Shown here: one piece after another, positions 17,104 through 24,454 of the stretch | Position numbering within the stretch: position 1 is the stretch's first letter | How the letters are laid out: each line of letters begins with the position of its first letter | Assembly: GCA_038534135.1 (NCBI GenBank) | Contig: JBCAXJ010000020.1 | Location: 5,966-69,965 of the forward strand | Reading direction: 5' to 3' | Origin: Thermohalobaculum sp038534135 | GTDB taxonomy: Bacteria > Pseudomonadota > Alphaproteobacteria > Rhodobacterales > Rhodobacteraceae | Length of the DNA: 64,000 nucleotides | Notes under the pieces: generated by a model | What the model was told of the DNA's origin: nothing | The model's database searches: none | Seen by the model: the letters and a program-made list of their open reading frames with translations, nothing else | Translations under genes and position numbers: made by a program

Positions 17104-17579
17104 CCGTAACCCGCGAGGACGTCGTCGATTTCATCTATGCCGAGGCACGGATGCTGGACGAGGGGCGCTATGACGCGTGGCTCGCGCTGTGGCTCGAGGA
17201 CGGGCATTACTGGATGCCGCTGGACTATCAGCAGACCGATCCGCACCTGGTGACCTCGCTGCTCTACGAGGATTACTTCATGCTGAAACTGCGGGTCGAA
17301 CGCCTGAACGGCGCGCGGACCTTCAGCCAGAAGCCGAAGAGCCGGTGCCACCACGTGCTCCAGCGCCCGTTCGTCGATGACCTCGACCTATCGGCAGGTA
17401 GGGCGAAGACCAACACCTCGATGCACTATGTCGAGACGCGGCTGGATGACCAGTTCATGCTTGCGCTGACGGCAACGCACGATCTGGCGATCGTCGATGG
17501 CGCGATCCGCATTGCGAACAAGCGTGTCGATTTGCTGAACTCGGACGCCGCGTTCGGCAATATCCAGCTTCTGCCATGA
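17100..17579 (+). CDS. Aromatic ring-hydroxylating dioxygenase beta subunit
   Basis: The 159-residue protein is the length of ring-hydroxylating beta subunits, with the cystatin-like fold signature FIYAEARMLDEGRYDAWLAL and DGHYWMPL near the start and RVDLLNSDA near the end. It has no catalytic residues of its own and stabilises the alpha subunit. Its ATG overlaps the alpha stop codon, and its own stop is overlapped by the next ATG, so the four genes are translationally coupled. Confidence 0.92.
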   Translation: MTVTREDVVDFIYAEARMLDEGRYDAWLALWLEDGHYWMPLDYQQTDPHLVTSLLYEDYFMLKLRVERLNGARTFSQKPKSRCHHVLQRPFVDDLDLSAGRAKTNTSMHYVETRLDDQFMLALTATHDLAIVDGAIRIANKRVDLLNSDAAFGNIQLLP

Positions 17580-18298
17580 GCGGCTACAAGGCGCTGGTCA
17601 CAGGGGGCGCCAAGGGGATCGGCGCCGACCTTGCGACAGCACTTCTGAAACGTCACCACCGCGTTGTCACGGTCGACATCCTGCACGCGGACGTGGCCGA
17701 AGGGCAGACGCATTACGACGTCGATCTGCTGGACATCGAAGCAACCAAGGCCGCCGCCGAGAAGATCGCGGCAGAGCACGAGATCACGCATTTCGTGCAC
17801 AATGCCGGGCTGATCTGGCCGAACCTGTTGGAAGATGCCGAGCCCGAGGATATCGCGGGCCTTGCACAACTGCACATGGGTTCGGCGCTCAGCATGATGC
17901 AGGCCGTGTTGCCCGGTATGAAGGAACGCGGATTCGGCCGGGTCGCCTTCAATGCATCGCGCGCGGCGCTGGGCGCGCCAACCCGGACGGCATATGGCGC
18001 GACGAAGGCGGGCATCATCGGAATGGCCCGGACCTGGGCGCTGGAGCTTGCGCCGCATGGCATTACCGTGAATGTCGTCGCGCCCGGTCCTGTCCTGACC
18101 GACAATTTCTGGGGCATCATCGAGAAAGGCAGCGACCGCCAGCACGAACTGGCCAAGCGCATCCCGGTCGGGCGCCTGGGCGAGACCAAGGACGTGGTCA
18201 ATGCGTTTCTGTACTTCCTGGACCCGGAAACCAGTTTCGTCACGGGCCAAACGCTGTATGTCTGCGGCGGCGCCAGCGTGGGCACGCTGACGATCTGA
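17576..18298 (+). CDS. Short-chain dehydrogenase, probably cis-dihydrodiol dehydrogenase of the dioxygenase operon
   Basis: The 240-residue SDR has VTGGAKGIGADLA for NAD binding, HNAGLI, NASRAALGAP with the catalytic Ser, and YGATKAGIIGMAR with YxxxK. It overlaps the beta-subunit gene by four bases. In Rieske dioxygenase operons this position is usually held by the dehydrogenase that rearomatises the dihydrodiol, so that role is inferred from context. The operon ends here with a pair of palindromic sequences before the next gene. Confidence 0.85.
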   Translation: MSGYKALVTGGAKGIGADLATALLKRHHRVVTVDILHADVAEGQTHYDVDLLDIEATKAAAEKIAAEHEITHFVHNAGLIWPNLLEDAEPEDIAGLAQLHMGSALSMMQAVLPGMKERGFGRVAFNASRAALGAPTRTAYGATKAGIIGMARTWALELAPHGITVNVVAPGPVLTDNFWGIIEKGSDRQHELAKRIPVGRLGETKDVVNAFLYFLDPETSFVTGQTLYVCGGASVGTLTI

Positions 18299-18309
18299 AA
18301 CAAAAAACC

Positions 18310-18348
18310 GATCTACCGACAGATAGATGGCTATCTATCCGCAGATAG
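18310..18348. promoter_or_regulatory. Two adjacent palindromic CTATCT/AGATAG elements
   Basis: GATCTACCGACAGATAGAT at 18310-18328 and CTATCTATCCGCAGATAG at 18331-18348 lie back to back in the gap between the SDR gene and the next dehydrogenase. The second has inverted CTATCT and AGATAG arms. Both resemble motifs found inside genes of the same block (15369, 17388, 21349, 21467). They end 17 bases before the ltnD-like start and overlap its leader, where an operator would sit. Confidence 0.6.
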
Positions 18349-18364
18349 TCACGAGGAGCGAGAG

Positions 18365-19270
18365 ATGACCAAGCCAATCACCGCCAGCGTCATCGGTCTG
18401 GGGTCCATGGGCTGGGGCGCTGCCGTCTCTCTGGTGCGCGCGGCGATCCCGACACAGGGCGTCGACATCCGGGCCGAGGTGCTGGAGAAGTTCGGCGCCG
18501 AGGGCGGCAGGCCCTGTGCCTCTCCCGCCGAAGCCGCGCAATCCGATGTCATCTTCGTCTTTGTGGTGAACGCAGCGCAGAGCCGTGACGTCCTGTTCGG
18601 AGAAAACGGTGCCGTCGCCAAAGCCCGGCCAGGTACGATCTTCATCCTCTGCGTGACCATGCCTCCCAGCGAGGCCGTGGCGATTGCCGATGACCTCGCG
18701 AAAGCCGGCATGGTCTCGATCGACGCGCCGGTCTCGGGTGGATCGGCCAAGGCGCTCACGGGCGAGATGACCATCATGGCCTCGGGTCCCGACGCTGCAT
18801 TCGACCGCGCGGCACCCGCGATCGAGGCAATCTCGACCAAGGTCTTCCGCCTCGGCGCCGAACCGGGTCAGGGCAGCCGTGTCAAGATGATCAACCAGCT
18901 GCTGGCAGGCGTCCATATCGCGGCGTGTGCCGAGGCAATGGTGCTGGGCGCGAAGGTCGGCCTGGATCTTGAGACCCTCTATAACGTCATCCGCGACTGC
19001 GCCGGAAACTCGTGGATGTTCGAGAACCGCGGCGCCCATATCGTCGCCGGCGACTACACCCCGCACTCCGCCGTCGACATCTTCGTCAAGGATCTCGGCA
19101 TCGTCGCCTCCGAGGCCGGAGATGCCGCCTGCCCGACCCCCTTGACGGAAACCGCACTGGCACTCTTCAAAACCGCCAGTGCCGAAGGTATCGGCCGTGA
19201 AGACGACGCGGCCGTCGCCAAGATCCTGGCCGCGCAGGCCGGTGTTGCTCTGCCCGGTCAGTCCGGCTGA
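18365..19270 (+). CDS. ltnD: NAD-dependent 3-hydroxyisobutyrate/L-threonate dehydrogenase family
   Basis: The 301-residue protein has the NAD motif IGLGSMGWG at residues 10-18, the substrate-binding DAPVSGGSAKALTGEMTIM and the catalytic Lys in VKMINQLLAG. The sequence resembles L-threonate dehydrogenase (LtnD), the branch of the beta-hydroxyacid dehydrogenases that oxidises four-carbon sugar acids. GAGGAGCGAGAG precedes the ATG. The other enzymes of the threonate pathway (OtnK, OtnC) are not beside it, so the substrate is not certain. Confidence 0.75.
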   Translation: MTKPITASVIGLGSMGWGAAVSLVRAAIPTQGVDIRAEVLEKFGAEGGRPCASPAEAAQSDVIFVFVVNAAQSRDVLFGENGAVAKARPGTIFILCVTMPPSEAVAIADDLAKAGMVSIDAPVSGGSAKALTGEMTIMASGPDAAFDRAAPAIEAISTKVFRLGAEPGQGSRVKMINQLLAGVHIAACAEAMVLGAKVGLDLETLYNVIRDCAGNSWMFENRGAHIVAGDYTPHSAVDIFVKDLGIVASEAGDAACPTPLTETALALFKTASAEGIGREDDAAVAKILAAQAGVALPGQSG

Positions 19271-19337
19271 GGGGTTTGACAGCGCGCGCGATCTGCGGGA
19301 AACCCGGCACAGCGAAAGCATTTCAGCGAGACCTTCC

Positions 19338-20171
19338 ATGGCCATTCCCAGCGCATTGACCATTGCCGCGTCTGACTCCTGCGGCGCCGACGGATTGCAG
19401 GCGGACCTGCGGACCTTCGCCGCGCTCAAGGTGCATGGCGCCAGTGTGGTCACACTCGTCACGGCCCAGAACACGGAAAACGTCACCGCAGTCGAGTTCA
19501 TGCCGCCCGCGCTGATCGAGGCGCAGATCCGCGCGGTCTTCGACGACATGACCATCATGGCCGTGAAGATCGGCGCGCTGGGCAGCGTCGAAAGCATCGA
19601 GACCGTGGCACGGACACTCAAGGACGTGATCCCGGAAGACGCCGTGATCCCGATCGTCGCCGACCCGGTGATGACCAATCACGCGGGCGAGCTTCTGGTC
19701 GATCAGGCGGTGATCGACGCCTGGAAGACGCACATCCTGCCGATGGCGACGGTCGTCACACCGAATCTGGCCGAGTCAGCATTGCTGACCGGCCACGACA
19801 GGCCGCAGACGCTGGGTGATCTGATGGAGATCGGCGATGCGCTGGTCGAGGCAGGTGTCACCGAGGCGCTGGTCAGCGGCGGCCAAGGCAAGGCCGAGAA
19901 CTCGATCGACATCCTGATCTCGAACAACCGCCCGCCAGTGCAATTGCGCGCCGAGCGGATGACGCGGGAGAACATGCGCGGGCTGTCCAGCACGCTGACC
20001 GCCGCGATTGCCGCCCACATCGCGCACGAGATTGCACCCTACGAGGCGATCCAGGTCTCGAAAGTGTTCCTTTCGGGCGCCATCGACACGGCCGATACGT
20101 TCAGCATCGGCAAGGGCCCGGGGCCGGTGCACCAGCTCCACCGCATGTGGGAGAGCCGTCAGAAGACCTGA
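19338..20171 (+). CDS. Divergent ThiD-like (hydroxymethylpyrimidine kinase family) protein
   Basis: The start taken is the ATG at 19338; a longer open frame continues into the dehydrogenase gene. The 277-residue product follows the ribokinase-like ThiD pattern: ASDSCGADGLQADLRTFAAL, VKIGALG, IVADPVM and VTPNLAESALL. The usual catalytic loop GTGC near the C-terminus is replaced by GLSS in MRGLSSTLTAAIAA, and the usual KGGH is replaced by SGGQGK. The kinase may be inactive or act on another substrate. The gene lies between a threonate-dehydrogenase-like gene and terC, not near thiamine genes. Confidence 0.75.
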   Translation: MAIPSALTIAASDSCGADGLQADLRTFAALKVHGASVVTLVTAQNTENVTAVEFMPPALIEAQIRAVFDDMTIMAVKIGALGSVESIETVARTLKDVIPEDAVIPIVADPVMTNHAGELLVDQAVIDAWKTHILPMATVVTPNLAESALLTGHDRPQTLGDLMEIGDALVEAGVTEALVSGGQGKAENSIDILISNNRPPVQLRAERMTRENMRGLSSTLTAAIAAHIAHEIAPYEAIQVSKVFLSGAIDTADTFSIGKGPGPVHQLHRMWESRQKT

Positions 20172-20255
20172 CGCCGCCGCGCTTCCGCGGTTGTTCGCCA
20201 CGCCACCCGGCTGTAGGGTCCGCGCCGACTTTTCCATCGGATCCGGGGACCCGTA

Positions 20256-21053
20256 ATGTTTGAAGACGTCTTTACGCTGCAAAGCCTGCTGAACCTTGCC
20301 GTCCTGATTTTCCTGCAGGCGGTTCTGGGCTTCGACAACCTTTTATACATCAGCATCGAATCGAAGCGCGCGCCGGTCGAGAACCAGGCGGCAGTTCGAA
20401 AGTGGGGGATCATCATCGCAATCGCGCTGCGGATTGTCCTGTTGTTCACGATGATCCAGTTGCTCGAAAGCCTGACCGACCCGTTCTTCACCATCGACAT
20501 TCCGGGCGTCATTCATGGCGAGTTCAACTTTGCCTCGGTGGTCTTCCTGCTGGGGGGCGGCTTCCTGATGTACACCGCGATCAAGGAGATCAGCCACCTG
20601 CTGGCAACCGATCATCTGGATCATGGGCCAGAGGACAAATCCTCGAAGTCAGCGGCGTCCGTGATCGCGATGATCGTGCTGATGAACCTGATCTTCTCGT
20701 TCGACTCGATCCTGTCGGCGGTTGCCATCACCGATGTCTTCCTGATCCTGGCGATCGCGATCATCCTGTCGGGACTGGGCATGCTGCTGCTGGCCGACCG
20801 GGTCTCGGAGTTTCTGGAACGCAACCGGAAATACGAGGTGCTGGGCCTGTTCATCCTGCTTATCGTCGCCGTGGTGCTGCTCGGCGAAGGCGGGCACGTC
20901 GCGCACCTGACACTGTTCGGCTATCCGGTCGAGGCGATGTCGAAGACCACCTTCTACTTCTCGATCGTCGTGCTGGTCATCGTCGACATCATCCAGTCGG
21001 GCTATCAGAAAAAGCTCGAGGTCATGCGCCGGGCCGGGGCTGACAGACCCTGA
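20256..21053 (+). CDS. TerC family integral membrane protein
   Basis: The 265-residue protein has seven or more hydrophobic segments and the TerC signatures LGFDNLLYIS (residues 24-33) and LIFSFDSILSAVAI (about 144-157), each with an Asp within a membrane helix. TerC proteins are linked to tellurite resistance and to manganese export or metal insertion during protein secretion. The DHLDHGPED loop before the second half is acidic and His-containing, which would suit a metal role. It is adjacent to the duplicated unknown gene, which starts 2 bases after its stop. Confidence 0.9.
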   Translation: MFEDVFTLQSLLNLAVLIFLQAVLGFDNLLYISIESKRAPVENQAAVRKWGIIIAIALRIVLLFTMIQLLESLTDPFFTIDIPGVIHGEFNFASVVFLLGGGFLMYTAIKEISHLLATDHLDHGPEDKSSKSAASVIAMIVLMNLIFSFDSILSAVAITDVFLILAIAIILSGLGMLLLADRVSEFLERNRKYEVLGLFILLIVAVVLLGEGGHVAHLTLFGYPVEAMSKTTFYFSIVVLVIVDIIQSGYQKKLEVMRRAGADRP

Positions 21054-21055
21054 AC

Positions 21056-21832
21056 ATGCGCCTGCTGAGTTCGATCACGGATGCCGGGCCGGATGCGGCG
21101 GGCGCCGTGATCGTCTCGGGCTCGCATGGCGGGCTCTACCCGGCGGTGGTGGCCTCGCGCGCGGGCGCACGTGCGGTGATCTTCAATGATGCGGGCGGCG
21201 GTGCCGGAACCGCAGGCGTCGATGCCCTGGCACGGGTCGGGATGGCGGCAGCCGCCGTGGACTGCTTCAGTGCCTTGATCGGCTCCGCCGAGGACATGGT
21301 TGCCAATGGGGTCTTGAGCCACGTTAACGAAACAGCTGCCGATCTTGGCCTATCTGCCGGTAGATCGGTCTTCGAGGCGGTCGCGATTCTGGAAAGCGCG
21401 CCTGTCCCGTCAGGCCAGTTGGAAAAGATCGCCGAAGCACGGTCCGACGTGACGCTGGAGACCGGACCTATCTGCCTGTTGGTAGATTCCGCGTCACTGG
21501 TCGCACCAGAGGATACGGGGCGGATCATCATAACCGGGTCACATGGCGGGCTGATCGGCGGTGACCCGGCGCGGGCCTTGAAAGCCGAGGCGCGGCTCGC
21601 GGTCTTCAACGACGCCGGAATTGGCAAGGACAGGATCGGGGTGTCCCGCCTGCCGGCCCTCGAGGCGCGCGGCGTCGCGGCGTTGACGGTTGCCCACACC
21701 AGTGCGCGGATCGGCGATGCTCAATCGGCGTTGGAGACCGGCGTGATCAGTGCGGCGAACAAGGCGGCGCAGGATCTCGGCGCAGCGGACGGTCAGGCGC
21801 TCGCAACGTTCCTTGCGACGCTCCCAACCTAA
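21056..21832 (+). CDS. Internally duplicated protein with two SGSHGG/FNDAG modules, function unknown
   Basis: The 258-residue protein consists of two similar halves. Half one has SGSHGG at 21-26 and FNDAG at 43-47; half two has GSHGG at 161-165 and FNDAG at 184-188. The remainder also aligns: GVDALARVGMAAAAVD against GVSRLPALEARGVAAL, and VNETAADLG against AANKAAQDLG. No signal peptide or membrane segment is seen. The gene starts 2 bases after terC and shares a CTAA stop overlap with the opposite-strand monooxygenase. Each half could be a small ligand-binding or catalytic domain. Two copies of the CTATCTGCC motif lie in the linker. Confidence 0.75.
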   Translation: MRLLSSITDAGPDAAGAVIVSGSHGGLYPAVVASRAGARAVIFNDAGGGAGTAGVDALARVGMAAAAVDCFSALIGSAEDMVANGVLSHVNETAADLGLSAGRSVFEAVAILESAPVPSGQLEKIAEARSDVTLETGPICLLVDSASLVAPEDTGRIIITGSHGGLIGGDPARALKAEARLAVFNDAGIGKDRIGVSRLPALEARGVAALTVAHTSARIGDAQSALETGVISAANKAAQDLGAADGQALATFLATLPT

Positions 21833-22116
21833 CCGGGCGATAACGCCCAAGTTTCGACCTGCTTGTCGATGATCCAGGATGCGACCTCGGCATCGAAGGC
21901 CTTGAAGTGGGCACTCTCAAGATGCGCATCGAAGGCTGCACGGTCGTCATAGATCTCATACAGGAACGTTCGCGCCGGATCGGCGGGATCGGTCCAGACA
22001 TCGAACCTCTGGCATCCGGGCTCGGTCAGGCTGTCCGCGGCCTGCTGCTGGACGCGCGTGGCGAATGCCTCGGCCTTGTCTTTGGCGGCAGTGAAGATGA
22101 CGGTTACCAGATACAT
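21829..22116 (-). CDS. Antibiotic biosynthesis monooxygenase (ABM) domain protein
   Basis: The ATG at 22116 follows GGGGGATTGG and gives a 95-residue protein; an earlier in-frame ATG would add 29 residues with no family match. It has MYLVTVIFTAAKDKAEAF, PGCQRFDVWTDPADP and FLYEIYDDRAAFDAHLES, the ferredoxin-like ABM pattern of quinol monooxygenases and dimeric heme-like enzymes. It probably acts on a quinol or a reactive aldehyde. It is convergent with the duplicated gene and divergent from the dehydrogenase gene. Confidence 0.87.
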   Translation of the reverse strand: MYLVTVIFTAAKDKAEAFATRVQQQAADSLTEPGCQRFDVWTDPADPARTFLYEIYDDRAAFDAHLESAHFKAFDAEVASWIIDKQVETWALSPG

Positions 22117-22229
22117 CCAATCCCCCTTTGCACCGGACGGGAAGCAGGTTTCCACCTGCTCCGGCTTGCCCTTGGTCAGATCAGACGGTCTAGTGGCGCG
22201 CAAGCAAGATCATGCAGGGAGCACCGGGC

Positions 22230-23336
22230 ATGTCGAACATATCCGATTTCAATATTGCAGTGATGCCGGGCGACGGGATCGGCGCCGAGATCACCGAGCC
22301 GTGTCTGCGTCTGCTGGAGCGGGCTGCCGCACGGACGGGCGGGTTGGCCTTCCGGTTCAACACGCTCGAGGGCGGGGCCGGATACTACCGCGACCACGGC
22401 GTCTCGATGCCTGCAGAGACACGGACCGGGGCCGCCCAGGCCGACGCGATCCTGCTCGCCGCGATGGGATTGCCGGATGTGCGCCAGCCGGACGGGCGCG
22501 AGGTCGGGCCACAACTGGAGCTGCGCTTTGAATACGGGCTCTATGCCGGGGTGCGTCCGGTGAAGCCGGTGCCCGGCGTGCGCCCGATCCTGGCCGATCC
22601 GAAAGCGCACGAGATCGACTATGTCATCGTCCGCGAGTCGACCGAGGGCCTGTTCGCACCCTGGTGTCCCGGCGAAATCATCGAGGATCGCGAAGCGCGC
22701 GAGACGCTGGCGCTGACGCGCGACACGTCAGAGAAACTCTACGATTTCTGCTTTGCCCTGGCCCGGCAGCGGCAAGCGGCGGGTGTGGGTCAGAACAAGG
22801 TCACCCATGTCGACAAGGCGAACGTCTTCGCCGCGTTCAAGTGGCAGCGCGACATCTTCTATGAACGCGCCGCGCAAAATACGGACGTGACCGCCGATCA
22901 CGCCTATATCGACGCCTTCGCAATGCACATGGTCCAGAAGCCCTGGTCGATCGATGTCGCCGTGACCGAGAACCAGTTCGGCGACATCCTCTCGGACCTT
23001 GGTGCAGCACTCATGGGCGGCTTGGGCTATGCGCCCTCGGCCGATATCGGCGATGCGCACGCGGTCTTCCAGCCTTGCCACGGGACCGCGCCCGACATCG
23101 CGGGCAAGGGCCTTGCGAATCCGACGGCAATGGTCCTGTCGGCGGCGATGATGCTGGACTGGCTGGCCGAGAAGCACGGATCGTCCGAGACAGCGCAGGC
23201 CGGGGGCCTGATCCGCCGGGCTGTGGAGGCCGCGTTTAAGGACGGCACTCTGATCACCTGCGAGCTTGGCGGTTCGGCTGGCACATCGGCGGTCTATGAC
23301 GCGGTGAACGCTCAGATCGACCGGCTCGATCCATGA
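22230..23336 (+). CDS. Isocitrate/isopropylmalate/tartrate dehydrogenase family protein
   Basis: The start taken is the second ATG at 22230. The 368-residue protein has MPGDGIGAEI near the start, IVRESTEGLFAP with the substrate-binding Arg, DKANVFAAFKWQRDIF with the catalytic Lys, and VAVTENQFGDILSDLGA with the metal-binding Asp residues. It oxidatively decarboxylates a 2-hydroxyacid such as isopropylmalate, tartrate or a similar one. Its place in the catabolic block rather than in a leu operon favours a tartrate-like substrate. The next gene overlaps its stop by four bases. Confidence 0.88.
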   Translation: MSNISDFNIAVMPGDGIGAEITEPCLRLLERAAARTGGLAFRFNTLEGGAGYYRDHGVSMPAETRTGAAQADAILLAAMGLPDVRQPDGREVGPQLELRFEYGLYAGVRPVKPVPGVRPILADPKAHEIDYVIVRESTEGLFAPWCPGEIIEDREARETLALTRDTSEKLYDFCFALARQRQAAGVGQNKVTHVDKANVFAAFKWQRDIFYERAAQNTDVTADHAYIDAFAMHMVQKPWSIDVAVTENQFGDILSDLGAALMGGLGYAPSADIGDAHAVFQPCHGTAPDIAGKGLANPTAMVLSAAMMLDWLAEKHGSSETAQAGGLIRRAVEAAFKDGTLITCELGGSAGTSAVYDAVNAQIDRLDP

Positions 23337-24343
23337 CACGCGTCGCGGTCATCGGTGCGGGCTATTTCGGTCGTTTTCACTACGATGCCTGGGCGCGGAT
23401 GGAGGGTGCGGACCTGATCGCCGCCTGTGCGCTGCAAGGTGCCGACGAGATCGCGGCAGAGTACGGCATCGCCGCCTATACAGATGTCGAGACGATGCTC
23501 GAACGGACGAAACCGGATCTGGTCGACATCACCACGCCGCCGACGACCCATGTCGAGATGATCAGGGCCATTGCCCCCAGTGTGAAGCAGATCATCTGCC
23601 AGAAGCCGTTCTGCGGTGACCATGACGGCGCGCAGGCCGGGATCGCCGCCGCCGAAGAACACGGCGCTCGGGTGGTCGTGCACGAGAATTTCCGCTTCCA
23701 GCCCTGGTACCGCGAGATCAAGGCGCTGCTGGATGCGGGCACGCTCGGCGAGATCTATCAGGTGACGTTCTGCCTGCGCCCGGGCGATGGTCAAGGACCG
23801 GATGCCTACCTCGCGCGGCAGCCGTATTTCCAACAGATGCAGCGCTTCCTGGTGCACGAGACGGCGATTCACTGGATCGACACGTTCCGCTATCTGCTCG
23901 GCGAAGTGACCGAAGTCTTTGCCGATCTGCGCCGACTGAATCCCGCGATCGCGGGAGAGGATGCAGGCATGATCCTGTTTCGTTTCGCCAATGGGCCACG
24001 CGGTCTGTTTGACGGCAATCGGCTTGCTGATCATGCAGCGGAGAACCGGCGTCTGACGATGGGTGAGCTCGAGATCGAGGGGGCGATAGCAAGCCTGCGG
24101 CTGGACGGCGATGGCGGGATCTGGCTGCGCGACCATGGCTCGAACGACTGGCGCACGCACGAATATGTCTGGCGCGACCACCAGTTCGGTGGCGACTGCG
24201 TCTACCTGACCAACCGGGCGGCGCTGGACGCATTTCGCGCGGGCACCCCGGCCGAGACCGAGGCGCAGGCCTATCTGCGAAACATCGCAATCGAAGAGGC
24301 TGTCTACCAAAGCGACCGGACTGGCGGCTGGATCTCAGTCTAG
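23333..24343 (+). CDS. Gfo/Idh/MocA family NAD(P)-dependent oxidoreductase
   Basis: The 336-residue protein starts with the Rossmann motif VIGAGYFGRFHYDAW and has the family's CQKPFCGD (the usual EKP box, with Gln in place of Glu) and VHENFRFQPWYREIKALL. His in HETAIHWIDTFRYLLG is the usual catalytic or substrate-binding residue. It oxidises a sugar or related polyol. It is translationally coupled to the dehydrogenase gene, which suggests a two-step route. It is the last gene of the catabolic block. Confidence 0.87.
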   Translation: MTRVAVIGAGYFGRFHYDAWARMEGADLIAACALQGADEIAAEYGIAAYTDVETMLERTKPDLVDITTPPTTHVEMIRAIAPSVKQIICQKPFCGDHDGAQAGIAAAEEHGARVVVHENFRFQPWYREIKALLDAGTLGEIYQVTFCLRPGDGQGPDAYLARQPYFQQMQRFLVHETAIHWIDTFRYLLGEVTEVFADLRRLNPAIAGEDAGMILFRFANGPRGLFDGNRLADHAAENRRLTMGELEIEGAIASLRLDGDGGIWLRDHGSNDWRTHEYVWRDHQFGGDCVYLTNRAALDAFRAGTPAETEAQAYLRNIAIEEAVYQSDRTGGWISV

Positions 24344-24454
24344 CAACCGCCAGGTCATCCCGCCCCAGGCCGGTAACGCTAGGTCGATGCGGTATTATAA
24401 GCGTGTTTACGTGACGTTGCTATGGACGGGGAATTGATCCGTGGGAAGACCGTC

